A stretch of 64,000 nucleotides of DNA from Collinsella aerofaciens (GTDB taxonomy: Bacteria > Actinomycetota > Coriobacteriia > Coriobacteriales > Coriobacteriaceae). The stretch is taken from assembly GCF_015555045.1 (NCBI RefSeq), contig NZ_JADNJQ010000001.1, positions 186,001 through 250,000 of the forward strand. Direction: 5' to 3'. Within the stretch, counting starts at the first letter, position 1, and the number at the start of each line of letters is the position of its first letter. Under the pieces are notes generated by a model. That model ran no database searches, was not told the origin of the DNA, and worked only from the letters and a program-made list of their open reading frames with translations. Below are positions 50,340-58,850 of the stretch, piece by piece. The translations under genes were made by a program, and so were the position numbers.

Positions 50340-52571
50340 CTAGAAGTTGGCGTCGTTGAGTTGTTCGTTCTCGAGGCCGTCGAGCTGTTGCTGTTCGGGC
50401 GTATCGGCGACGCTCTCGAGCAACTCGGTGGGATCGACGTTCATGTCCTTACCGGCTTCGTTGCCGTTGACCAAGTCGTCCGAGAAGATGTCGACTTCCA
50501 TTTCCTCGGCCTCTTCGATCTGAACCTCGAGCGGCACCTGGGTGCGCACGAGCTTAACGGCCGGGCGCATGCGGGCAAACAGCGGCACGTACTCGATGAT
50601 GATGGCCGAGTTCTCGAGACCGTACCAGCGTGCCGGGCTTCCGCAGGCGCGGCGGACGGCGTACTTGATGGCCATCACGCGGTGGTCATTGCGGTTGATG
50701 TCCGTTTCGGGGGCAAGCATCTTGCGCAGCATGCAAAAGCGGAAGTCACCTACGTTGCCGCGCGTCTCGTAGATGGAGTAGGTGTGATGTTGCGGCGGCA
50801 GCTCGCCCGATGCCATCAAGTCGCCGACGATCTGACGCAGATAGGCGTTGACGCGCTGGTTGACCTTAAAGCCCAGGTCCAGGCGAACGCGGAAGAGGAA
50901 GTCCGTGCCAAAGGTCTCGACGGAATACTCGTGCGTATAGGGTTCGTCGGTAACGTGCACGTTAATGAACCAATATGCCTTGGCGCGCTTGGGATGCTTA
51001 TCTAGGATGGAATAGAGCACGTCGCGGTCGAGCGTGAGCGGGTCGGGGCTGTTGGTGAGAAATACCAGATTGTCAGCGAGCACGGGATAGGTCTCGTCGT
51101 TGCGCAGGCGGCCGAGCTGGTCAATGTACTTGGAGACGGGCAGCAGAATCGTCTGCGTGCGCTCGATGGCGGTGCCGCGACGCCACACATACATAAGGCC
51201 GAACAGCAGTGCGGCCAGGAAGATCATGACGTAGCCGCCGTCAAAGAACATGGTGAGGCACGAGGCGAAGAAGCACAGCTCAATGGCACCGAAGAGCAGG
51301 GCGAAGACGCAGGCGCCCAGCTTGTGCTTGAGAATGCCAGCGATATAGCTCGTCAAAAGCGTGGTGGTCATGAGCATGGTCACGGTAATGGCGAGGCCGT
51401 AGGCGCTTTCCATGCGCTCGGAGTTTTGGAACAGCAGCACGATGAAGATGCAGCCGACCCACATGATGTTGTTGACGAGCGGAATATAGAGTTGACCCTT
51501 GGTGTCGCTGGGGTAGTGGATGCGCAGGTGCGGCATAAGGTTGAGGCGCGTAGCCTCGGATACCAGCGAGAACGAGCCGGTTATGAGCGCTTGCGAGGCG
51601 ATGATGGCCGCCACGGCCGAAAGCACAATGGCAAAGGGGCGCAGGGGCTCGGGAAGCATCATATAGAACGGGTTAACGATATCCATCGCGAGCATCTGGG
51701 GGTTGGAGCTGTTGGCGAGCAGCCAAGCGCCCTGACCCAGATAGTTAAGGATGAGGGCCGCCTTTACGAATGGCCAGGATGCGTAAATGTTAGCCTTGCC
51801 CACGTGGCCCATGTCCGAGTAGAGGGCCTCGGCGCCGGTCGTCGACAGAAAGACGAAGCCGAGCACCATGATGCCCGAGTGGTTGATGGGCGAGAACAGG
51901 AACATGATGCCGCGGATGGGGTTGAGCGCGCGTAGGATGGACAGGTTGCCGAGCATGTTGAACAGGCCGGCGCCTGCCAGGAACAGGAACCACAGCGTCA
52001 TGAGCGGGCCGAACAGCTTGCCGATCGACGAGGTACCGGCGCGCTGCATGGCAAACAGGCCGCAGATAATGATGATGGTGATGATGATGACGTTGGTCTG
52101 GCCGTCGCCCAATAGCGCGTGGCCCCACTCGATGGTACGCAGGCCCTCGATGGCTGTGGTGACCGTGACCGCGGGAGTGAGGATGCCGTCGGCGAGCAGC
52201 GCCGCGCCGCCGATCATGGCAGGTAGGATCAGCCATGGTGCCACTTTTCGCACCAGGCTAAACAGGGCGAAGATGCCGCCTTCGTTGTGGTTGTCGGCCT
52301 TCATGGCGATTACCACGTACTTGACCGTGGTCACGAGTGTCATGGTCCAGATGACGAGCGAAAGCGCGCCCAAGATCATGTCCTCGCTGACGGTACCGAT
52401 GCCGCCGTTGTTGGCGACAATTGATTTCATGGTATACATGGGGCTCGTGCCGATGTCGCCGTATACGACGCCGAGCGTTACGAGCAGCATGCCAGCGGAG
52501 AGGGGAATGGCTCCATGCCCGCCTTGACCACGCTGGTCTTGGGGGCTTGCCTCCAGTTTGTTGTGTGCCAC
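50340..52571 (-). CDS. kup: KUP/HAK/KT-family potassium transporter
   Basis: A 743-residue K+/H+ symporter from the GTG at 52571, behind AAGGGAG; an ATG at 52589 has no ribosome binding site. The KUP signature GVVYGDIGTSPMYT is at the N-terminus, 12 helices extend to about residue 450, and the C-terminal cytoplasmic region is about 290 residues with an acidic tail. No c-di-AMP ydaO-type riboswitch is visible upstream. A 24-bp palindrome lies about 100 bases before the start. Confidence 0.94.
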   Translation of the reverse strand: MAHNKLEASPQDQRGQGGHGAIPLSAGMLLVTLGVVYGDIGTSPMYTMKSIVANNGGIGTVSEDMILGALSLVIWTMTLVTTVKYVVIAMKADNHNEGGIFALFSLVRKVAPWLILPAMIGGAALLADGILTPAVTVTTAIEGLRTIEWGHALLGDGQTNVIIITIIIICGLFAMQRAGTSSIGKLFGPLMTLWFLFLAGAGLFNMLGNLSILRALNPIRGIMFLFSPINHSGIMVLGFVFLSTTGAEALYSDMGHVGKANIYASWPFVKAALILNYLGQGAWLLANSSNPQMLAMDIVNPFYMMLPEPLRPFAIVLSAVAAIIASQALITGSFSLVSEATRLNLMPHLRIHYPSDTKGQLYIPLVNNIMWVGCIFIVLLFQNSERMESAYGLAITVTMLMTTTLLTSYIAGILKHKLGACVFALLFGAIELCFFASCLTMFFDGGYVMIFLAALLFGLMYVWRRGTAIERTQTILLPVSKYIDQLGRLRNDETYPVLADNLVFLTNSPDPLTLDRDVLYSILDKHPKRAKAYWFINVHVTDEPYTHEYSVETFGTDFLFRVRLDLGFKVNQRVNAYLRQIVGDLMASGELPPQHHTYSIYETRGNVGDFRFCMLRKMLAPETDINRNDHRVMAIKYAVRRACGSPARWYGLENSAIIIEYVPLFARMRPAVKLVRTQVPLEVQIEEAEEMEVDIFSDDLVNGNEAGKDMNVDPTELLESVADTPEQQQLDGLENEQLNDANF

Positions 52572-52665
52572 GTGGACTCCCTTAGACATCCGGTTATCTG
52601 TTTAGGACAGACAATCTTTATGCCGTCTTTATACATACAAGAGCAGTTTGGCACATCAAGTTATT

Positions 52666-53640
52666 TTAGACAATAATCCCCAGCTGGGGATTATTTATAT
52701 ACGCAGGTGGCATTTCAAAGCAGGGGCTTTTAGGCACGTGCCGCTTGGGCGATGCCAGCCTTGGCGCTTGCGCGTTTGCCGGCGAGTTCGCAAAAAATCG
52801 CGCCGCCGATGATAAGCGCGCGCCCATCAGACGGACCGGTGTTATGGCTTCGCCCAAAAGGACGGCCGAGAACACGACGGCCGAAAGCGGTTCGAGGTAG
52901 CCGACAACTGCGATGGTCTGGACGGGCAGCTTGGCGACGGCGCTAAAGTAGAGCAGACAACCGAGTCCGGTGTTGACAATGCCGAGCATGGCAACGGCGC
53001 GCCAATCGATGCCGGCGGCAATGCTGGGGGAGAAAAACGAGGGGGCACCTTGCGTGAAGAGCGTAAGGATCAGCGCGGTCACAAAGGCAGCGCTTACCTG
53101 GAGCGCGGAGTTCTCGAGACCCTCGATGTGCGGCGCACCCTTGCTAGCGATGACCATCAATGCATAGCAGAAGGCCGAGGCGATTCCACAGACGATACCC
53201 GCAATGGGCATATTGCCGCCTAGACCTTGCGCTGCAATGAGAAAAGCACCGCAGGCGACGGCGATAAACCCGGCGATTTTGCCGCCGGTCAGTTTTTCGC
53301 CAAAGATGAGTGGGGAGAGCGCCATGACAATGATGGGGCCGCAGTAGTACAGCAGCGAGGATACGCCGACGCCGATCGTCTGGTAGGCGCGGAACAGAAA
53401 AATCCAGCTGGCGCCCAGCGCGGCTCCCGAGAGGAGGAGGGCTGCGGCTTCGCGGGGGCGAGATGGCGCCTGCAACTTATGGCGTTGGGTGATGGCGAGG
53501 ACGGTGACAAGCGAGAGTGCGCCCAAAAACGTGCGCAGGAGCACGATATCGGAGCTCGGCAGCGCGATGGCAGCGGCGATGATGCCGTTGGAGCCAAACA
53601 ATAGCAATGCTGCTAAGTACGTAAACAGTCCGTTGTTCAT
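52666..53640 (-). CDS. EamA/DMT-family transporter with a C-terminal frameshift
   Basis: The frame gives 324 residues. The first about 270 are a normal 10-helix EamA protein (two halves, GEKLTGGK and GEAITPVR at the usual places). After LMGAR the frame shifts to an unrelated polar tail. Shifting by one base at the GCGCGCG run at 52816-52822 restores LIIGGAIFCELAGKRASAKA and a stop at 52730-52732, the expected hydrophobic last helix and length. So either one base is missing in the read or the gene is freshly damaged. Divergent from the LysR gene at 53759. Confidence 0.82.
   Translation of the reverse strand: MNNGLFTYLAALLLFGSNGIIAAAIALPSSDIVLLRTFLGALSLVTVLAITQRHKLQAPSRPREAAALLLSGAALGASWIFLFRAYQTIGVGVSSLLYYCGPIIVMALSPLIFGEKLTGGKIAGFIAVACGAFLIAAQGLGGNMPIAGIVCGIASAFCYALMVIASKGAPHIEGLENSALQVSAAFVTALILTLFTQGAPSFFSPSIAAGIDWRAVAMLGIVNTGLGCLLYFSAVAKLPVQTIAVVGYLEPLSAVVFSAVLLGEAITPVRLMGARLSSAARFFANSPANAQAPRLASPKRHVPKSPCFEMPPAYINNPQLGIIV
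52672..52695. promoter_or_regulatory. Perfect 24-bp palindrome AATAATCCCCAGCTGGGGATTATT
   Basis: Uninterrupted dyad between the end of the DMT gene and the kup start, both on the minus strand. With no loop it suits a protein dimer better than an RNA terminator. Confidence 0.55.
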
Positions 53641-53663
53641 GCGCTGACATCCCCTCTATATCC

Positions 53664-53686
53664 GAACATGTTCACTATGGGTGAAC
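53664..53686. promoter_or_regulatory. Candidate operator in the second LysR/DMT divergon
   Basis: GAACATGTTC (53664-53673) overlaps the inverted repeat GTTCAC-N5-GTGAAC (53670-53686). It lies just upstream of TATAAT (53708-53713), the likely -10 box of the LysR gene. Probably bound by that LysR. Confidence 0.5.
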
Positions 53687-53758
53687 TGGCTTTAGAAGAA
53701 AAGCGAATATAATGCATAGATAACATGACAAAAACTCATGCAAGGGTGGAGGCGCGTC

Positions 53759-54616
53759 GTGGAAACGAATATTCAAAAGATGCAGGCGCTGCTCGAGACC
53801 GTGCGCGCCGGCAGCTTTACGCGTGCTGCAGAGCGGCTGAGCTATTCGCAATCGGGCGTGAGCCGCATGGTGGGCGACCTTGAGGCAGACTGGGGTTTTA
53901 AGGTGCTTGATCGCAGCCGCGAGGGCGTGGTGCTTTCTGCCGACGGGCGGCAGGTCATGCCGGCGGTCGAGGCGTTATACGAAGAGTTTGGCCGTCTGCA
54001 GCGACGCGTGGACGAGATGCGAGGGCTCATGCGTGGCAAGATCTGTATCGGTACGTTTTCGAGTGTGGCGACCCATGTGTTGCCGCCGGTGATTGCGCGG
54101 TTTCGCGCCGATCACCCGGACGTTAATTATGAGTTGCTGATGGGCGATTACTCAGAGATTGAACAATGGGTGTCAGAGGGCCGCTGCGACCTGGGCTTTA
54201 TTCCGCGCGAGCCACGCGGCGCCGGCATGGCGTCGCGGCCGTTGGTGCGCGACGAGTTAATGGCGGTAGTGCCAACGGGCTCTTTGCTTGCCGCGGCGGA
54301 GGTCGTCTCTCTTGCCGATTTGGCCAACGAGCAGTTTATTCTGCTGGAACGCGGTAGCGACGACGAGATTACGCCGCTGTTTCGTCGGGCGGGACTGACA
54401 GTGCGCTCCAGGCTGTCGACCTGGGATGACTATGCGATTATGGCCATGGTCGAGGACGGCCTGGGCGTGAGCATTCTTCCCGCGCTCATCTTGCGCCGCT
54501 GCCAGTTCGATGTTGCCGTGTGCCCGCTCGAGGGACGTCCTCATCGGCAGATCAACGCCATATACCGCACCGCTGACGTTTCGCTTGCGGCGGCTCGTTT
54601 CCTTGAATATCTCTAA
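53759..54616 (+). CDS. LysR-type transcriptional regulator
   Basis: 285 residues from a GTG behind GGTGGAGG. Winged helix (AGSFTRAAERLSYSQSGVSRMVGDLEADWG) and effector domain (CIGTFSSVATHVLPPVIARF, ending DDYAIMAMVEDGLGVSIL). It is most like the LysR at 21753 and likewise divergent from an EamA transporter gene, so the pair was probably duplicated. Confidence 0.92.
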   Translation: METNIQKMQALLETVRAGSFTRAAERLSYSQSGVSRMVGDLEADWGFKVLDRSREGVVLSADGRQVMPAVEALYEEFGRLQRRVDEMRGLMRGKICIGTFSSVATHVLPPVIARFRADHPDVNYELLMGDYSEIEQWVSEGRCDLGFIPREPRGAGMASRPLVRDELMAVVPTGSLLAAAEVVSLADLANEQFILLERGSDDEITPLFRRAGLTVRSRLSTWDDYAIMAMVEDGLGVSILPALILRRCQFDVAVCPLEGRPHRQINAIYRTADVSLAAARFLEYL

Positions 54617-54674
54617 AAGCGCGTACCTGTTGTCCACTTTGGACAATTCTCGGGGCTCGGTACATTTTCTTGTG

Positions 54675-54759
54675 AAATTGAACTTTCGGATAATGTGCCG
54701 CGCTATACTGCTGCCTAAATTGAACTCAGGTTCAATTCGTGTTCTATAAATTGAACTTT
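54675..54759 (+). promoter_or_regulatory. Operator region with repeated TTGAAC sites before the XRE-aminotransferase gene
   Basis: AAATTGAACTTT occurs twice (54675-54686 and 54748-54759) and a dyad ATTGAAC-TCAG-GTTCAAT lies between (54719-54736, allowing one base in the centre). TATACT at 54704-54709 is a good -10 box. The first site covers the -35 region and the others lie downstream of the start. Layout of an autorepressed promoter. Confidence 0.65.
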
Positions 54760-54777
54760 GCCAGCAAGGAGGTTCTA

Positions 54778-56298
54778 GTGGCCCAAGAGACGTTTAGCGA
54801 TCGCCTGCGACAGACTATGTCCGATCGCGACGTTCGCCAGTCGGACGTAATCCGCGCATCGGAGATGCTCGGCAAAAAACTCGGCAAGAGTCAGATGAGC
54901 CAATATGTGAGCGGCAAGACGATTCCGCGGCGCGATGTGGCAGAGCTGCTCGCTCGCATTTTGGAGGTCGATGTTACCTGGCTGCTTGCCGGTGACGCCG
55001 ATCAAGGCGAGGCATCATCGCCCCGTAACGTTTCCAAGCCCGAACCCCATCCCTCAGCTCAAATTCCAAGGAGCACCACCATGCGTACTTTTTCTAAATC
55101 CACCAAGCTCGAGAACGTTCTATATGACGTGCGTGGCCCCGTCGTCGACGAGGCCGCCCGCATGGAGGGCGAGGGCGAGCGCATCCTCAAGCTCAACATC
55201 GGTAATCCGGCACCCTTTGGTTTCCGCACGCCCGATGAGGTCATTAAGGACATGCGCCAGCAGCTGCCCGACTGCGAAGGCTATTCCAACTCGCGCGGCC
55301 TGTTCTCCGCGCGCAAGGCGATTATGCAGTACTCGCAGATCAAGGGCCTGCCCAACGTTCAGATGGAGCATATCTACACGGGCAACGGCGTGTCCGAGCT
55401 CATTCAGCTTTCGATGAACGCGCTGCTCGACAACGGCGACGAGATTCTGATCCCCAGCCCCGACTACCCGCTGTGGACGGCGTGCGCGACCCTTGCCGGC
55501 GGCCATCCCGTGCACTATCTGTGCGACGAGCAGGCCGATTGGTATCCCGACCTGCAGGATATGGAGTCTAAGATCACGAGCGCGACCAAGGCCCTCGTCA
55601 TCATCAACCCCAACAATCCCACGGGCTCTGTCTATCCGCGCGAGGTGCTCGAGGGCATTGTCGAGATTGCGCGCAGGCACCAGCTCATGATTTTTGCCGA
55701 CGAGATTTACGACCGCCTGTGCATGGACGGCTACGAGCACGTCTCCATTGCATCGCTCGCCCCCGACCTGCCCTGCATTACGTTTAGCGGCCTGTCCAAG
55801 TCGCATATGATTGCGGGCTATCGTATTGGCTGGATGGTGCTTTCGGGCAACCAGCGCTGCATGAGCGACTTTATCATGGGCGTCAACATGCTTTCCAACA
55901 TGCGCCTGTGCTCCAACGTGCCGGCTCAGTCGATCGTTCAGACGGCACTCGGTGGCCATCAGTCGGTCAACGACTACATCCGTCCCGGCGGCCGTGTCTA
56001 CGAGCAGCGAAACTTTGTGTATGAGGCACTCAACAAGATTGACGGCATCTCGGTGGTTAAGCCGCGTGCGGCGTTCTACATCTTCCCCAAGATGGATGTT
56101 AAAAAGTTCAACATCACCGATGACGAACAGTTCGCCCTTGACCTGCTGCACGAGAAGAAGATCCTGATTACGCGCGGCGGCGGCTTTAACTGGGCTGAGC
56201 CCGACCACTTCCGTATCGTGTACCTGCCGCGCATGGAAGTGCTCAAAGAGTCGCTCGAAGACCTCGCCGATTTCTTTGACCATTACCGCCAGGCGTAA
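54778..56298 (+). CDS. XRE-HTH domain fused to a class I PLP aminotransferase
   Basis: 506 residues from GTG 54778 behind AAGGAGG. Residues about 4-68 are an XRE-type HTH (RQSDVIRASEMLGKKLGKSQMSQYVSGKTIPRRDVAELL). A proline-rich linker (about 75-100) leads to a full aminotransferase of the AlaA/AspC-like class (YTGNGVSELIQLSM, NPNNPTGSVY, ADEIYDRL, PLP Lys341 in SGLSKSHMIAGYRIGW). XRE is unusual here: known regulator-aminotransferase fusions (MocR) use a GntR helix. The linker contains an in-frame AAGGAG-N7-ATG at 55068-55083. TTGAAC sites upstream suggest autoregulation sensing PLP or an amino acid. Confidence 0.88.
   Translation: MAQETFSDRLRQTMSDRDVRQSDVIRASEMLGKKLGKSQMSQYVSGKTIPRRDVAELLARILEVDVTWLLAGDADQGEASSPRNVSKPEPHPSAQIPRSTTMRTFSKSTKLENVLYDVRGPVVDEAARMEGEGERILKLNIGNPAPFGFRTPDEVIKDMRQQLPDCEGYSNSRGLFSARKAIMQYSQIKGLPNVQMEHIYTGNGVSELIQLSMNALLDNGDEILIPSPDYPLWTACATLAGGHPVHYLCDEQADWYPDLQDMESKITSATKALVIINPNNPTGSVYPREVLEGIVEIARRHQLMIFADEIYDRLCMDGYEHVSIASLAPDLPCITFSGLSKSHMIAGYRIGWMVLSGNQRCMSDFIMGVNMLSNMRLCSNVPAQSIVQTALGGHQSVNDYIRPGGRVYEQRNFVYEALNKIDGISVVKPRAAFYIFPKMDVKKFNITDDEQFALDLLHEKKILITRGGGFNWAEPDHFRIVYLPRMEVLKESLEDLADFFDHYRQA
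55068..55083 (+). promoter_or_regulatory. Internal ribosome binding site and start for a free aminotransferase
   Basis: AAGGAG (55068-55073), 7 bases, then ATG (55081-55083), exactly where the aminotransferase domain begins and in frame with the fusion. It would give a 405-residue enzyme without the HTH domain. Confidence 0.65.
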
Positions 56299-56319
56299 CG
56301 GCAAAGGTAGCCTGTAATG

Positions 56320-56356
56320 AAACGGTCGGCCCGCAACGGATGCGGGCCGACCGTTT
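56320..56356 (+). terminator. Terminator after the XRE-aminotransferase gene
   Basis: Perfect 16-bp stem (56320-56335 with 56341-56356, AAACGGTCGGCCCGCA and complement), 5-base loop, right arm ending in TTT. Confidence 0.85.
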
Positions 56357-56426
56357 TCTGTCTAAGCCCGTGCTGTTAGCGCTTGTCTCGTTGAGCGGGC
56401 GAGGTTCGCGTGTGAGCGGTAAGTTC

Positions 56427-56443
56427 TATTCCAAAATGGAATA
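56427..56443 (+). promoter_or_regulatory. Operator-like palindrome TATTCCA-AAA-TGGAATA
   Basis: 17-base dyad, 81 bases before the amidohydrolase start, overlapping a -10-like TACAGT (56442-56447). It is the best candidate control site for the 56525-61605 operon. Confidence 0.5.
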
Positions 56444-56524
56444 CAGTGGGCTTAAGCTGGAATTGATGTCCGGGTACCTGCTTTTCTAGAATGTTTTCAA
56501 CAAGATGAAAGGCGGTTTCAACCA

Positions 56525-57559
56525 ATGATTATCGATGCAAATTCCTACTGGTTCGACGAGCGCATCTTTCATGACGAGACGCTCTGCGAACAGTTTTTGG
56601 CCGAGGTACCCCGCGCCTATGACACCGAAGGCTATCTGACCATGAATTCCGCTGGCAAACGACAGATCGTGATCGAGATGCCCGCCGGTTCTCCGGGTCT
56701 TAACTACATTGAGGGCGACTACACCCTCGAGAAGCGCTTGGCCGATATGGATGAGGCGGGGGTCGACAAGGCGATCCTCAAGCTCCCCGGCTGTCACGAG
56801 TGGATGTCGCTCGAGATGTGCCGGCGTTTCAACGACGGTATGGCTGCTGACGCGAAGGCGTCAAGTGGCCGTCTGATTCCGCTTGTCGCTGTGCCGCCCT
56901 TTGGCACCAAAGCAAATTTGGAGGAGCTCGACCGCAGACTCGACGATGGTTTTGCGGGTGTGCAGCTCTGCGCTCACTACGGCAAGCGCTATCTCGACGA
57001 CCAGGTCTTCTCGAGTTTTTTCGAGCACCTGAACGAACGCCATGTCACCGTTTACGTGCACCATGTTCCCGTGCCGGTCGAGAACGAGTCGCTTCTCGCG
57101 TACGACAACCTTCGCCGCTCTTATGGCCGCTGCGTCGACCAAACTACGGCGATCGGCCGAGAGATCTTTGGCGATTTCTTTGAGCGCTACCCCAATATCA
57201 AGATGGTCCACTCCATGCTCGGTGGCGCTTATTTTGCGTTTAAGGAGATGCTGCTGCCGCACGGTCCCAAGCGTCCAGATGCCTCGGGTCGCTTCCAGAC
57301 CGATACCGAGACGGTCTCCAAGCGTCTTGAGAACAACGTTTATTTCGACATGTCCCATGCTCAGCCCTGGGGCGAGACGCTTCTTGCCTGTGCGGTTGAG
57401 GTCCTTGGTGCAGACCATATTGTCTTTGGTACGAGTTATCCCGTTAAACGCGAGTGGCTAACAGAGGGTGTCGCCTGCGTCCGCGCCACAGATTTAAGTG
57501 ATACGGACAAGGACCTTATGCTTGGCGGCACGGCACAGCGCTTGTACGGCATCGAGTGA
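56525..57559 (+). CDS. Amidohydrolase 2-family (ACMSD-like) metal hydrolase
   Basis: 344 residues with the TIM-barrel layout of Amidohydro_2 proteins: IIDANSYWFDERIF at the N-terminus (the usual HxH is replaced by NSY), VQLCAHYGKRYLDD, VYVHHVPVP, the central NIKMVHSMLGGA and the C-terminal VFGTSYPVKREW (Asp of the usual GSDYP is Thr). Several metal ligands are thus unlike those of ACMSD, and a different chemistry or weak metal binding is possible. It opens an operon with two ceramidase-fold genes and a PTS permease; GAAAGG precedes the ATG. Confidence 0.78.
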   Translation: MIIDANSYWFDERIFHDETLCEQFLAEVPRAYDTEGYLTMNSAGKRQIVIEMPAGSPGLNYIEGDYTLEKRLADMDEAGVDKAILKLPGCHEWMSLEMCRRFNDGMAADAKASSGRLIPLVAVPPFGTKANLEELDRRLDDGFAGVQLCAHYGKRYLDDQVFSSFFEHLNERHVTVYVHHVPVPVENESLLAYDNLRRSYGRCVDQTTAIGREIFGDFFERYPNIKMVHSMLGGAYFAFKEMLLPHGPKRPDASGRFQTDTETVSKRLENNVYFDMSHAQPWGETLLACAVEVLGADHIVFGTSYPVKREWLTEGVACVRATDLSDTDKDLMLGGTAQRLYGIE

Positions 57560-57585
57560 GCGACAGATAAAGGAGGGCGTTCGTC

Positions 57586-58833
57586 ATGGATAAGGGAGAG
57601 ATGAAGGCCGGAGCCGCCCGGGTGGCCATTAACTTAGAGGACGTATTGCCGTTCGACGGTTTCGACGCACTCCGTCATGAAATCTTTGCCCGTGCCTTCG
57701 TGGTCGAAGGGATGGGGCGGCGCGCTTGCATCCTTTCACTTGAGGTTACCTCGATCGCTCCGGCCCTACTCGTCGATCTGCGTGAGGTTGTCAAGGATGT
57801 CTCCAATTGCGACGGCGCCTTTTCTTGGGTGGTCCCGACCCACACGTTTTCTGCGCCTCACGTGCGCACCCCTGGGCATCTGGCCGACACCGATGCCCGC
57901 GATCGAAATGAGCGCTATCGTGCCGCGCTCATCGCCGCGACACGCGCGGCCGTTGAGCAGGCGGTTGCGGGCATTCGCTCTGTCACGCTCGCCTCGGCGG
58001 AGGGCTACTGTCCTGTGAACGTTAACCGCGACATTGAGACGCCGGCCGGCTGGTGGCTGGGAGTAGACCCCAAGGGGTTTGCCGACCACGCGATGCCCAT
58101 ACTTGTCGCGAGGGATGCCGAGGGCGGGCTCGTTGCCATGCTTGCGACGGCTGATGTCCAGTCTTCCGTGCTCGACGGATCGCACGATTCTCAGGGGAAG
58201 CGCTTGGTGAGCGGGGACCTCTTTGGCTTTGCCGCCATGGCTCTCGAGCGCGAATTGGGCGGAGTCGTGTTGCTGCTACCCGGTGCCGCGGGGGATCAGA
58301 GTCCGGCGGAGCGCGCCGTAACCGTTGCGTTCGATTCGACCGGGGCGAAGCAAACGTTAGATGCTCACGAGAGTGGATATCGCATGCTGCATCGACAGGG
58401 TCGCGCTATGAGCGATGCGTTGATTGAGGCCGTCCGTGCGGCGCGTGAGGACGATGCCATCGGCGTCGATGCTCGCACGGTCGACGTCCTTTTGCCCGCC
58501 CAGACGCGCGCCGACTTCTGCTCATTGGCCCCGCATCGAACTTATGGGTTTCATGCGGCAGGCGAACAGCGTACGAGGGTCTATTTACTTCGGCTGGGAA
58601 ATGTCGAGTTCGTTGGTATCCAGCCCGAGGTTTCGAGCTCGTTTGGCGCCGCCGTGCGCGCCGCCCGATTCTGCCCCGTGCTCTTTGCCACGCTTGTCAA
58701 CGGAGGGCAAAAGTATCTGCCGGCCCCCGATGCGTACGAGAAAATCACCTATGAGGCCATGAACTCCGGCTTCGCCGCCGGTTCCCATGAGCGCCTCCTT
58801 CAAACCATCCTTGCCGCTTTAAACGCGGCATGA
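57586..58833 (+). CDS. Neutral ceramidase-fold protein, first copy (reduced metal site)
   Basis: 415 residues of the neutral/alkaline ceramidase N-terminal domain family (PF04734-like). The early VPTHTFSAPH corresponds to the ceramidase ATHTHSGP motif but has Phe for the second His. The usual strand with a zinc His reads ATADVQSSVLDG here, without it. GAAGDQSPAERA matches the active-site GDxSPN with Ser kept. No signal peptide, so it is cytoplasmic, unlike secreted ceramidases. GGAGGG precedes the ATG, 26 bases after the amidohydrolase gene. Its substrate is probably not ceramide. Confidence 0.75.
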   Translation: MDKGEMKAGAARVAINLEDVLPFDGFDALRHEIFARAFVVEGMGRRACILSLEVTSIAPALLVDLREVVKDVSNCDGAFSWVVPTHTFSAPHVRTPGHLADTDARDRNERYRAALIAATRAAVEQAVAGIRSVTLASAEGYCPVNVNRDIETPAGWWLGVDPKGFADHAMPILVARDAEGGLVAMLATADVQSSVLDGSHDSQGKRLVSGDLFGFAAMALERELGGVVLLLPGAAGDQSPAERAVTVAFDSTGAKQTLDAHESGYRMLHRQGRAMSDALIEAVRAAREDDAIGVDARTVDVLLPAQTRADFCSLAPHRTYGFHAAGEQRTRVYLLRLGNVEFVGIQPEVSSSFGAAVRAARFCPVLFATLVNGGQKYLPAPDAYEKITYEAMNSGFAAGSHERLLQTILAALNAA

Positions 58834-58850
58834 CAAAAAGGAGAACTTGC

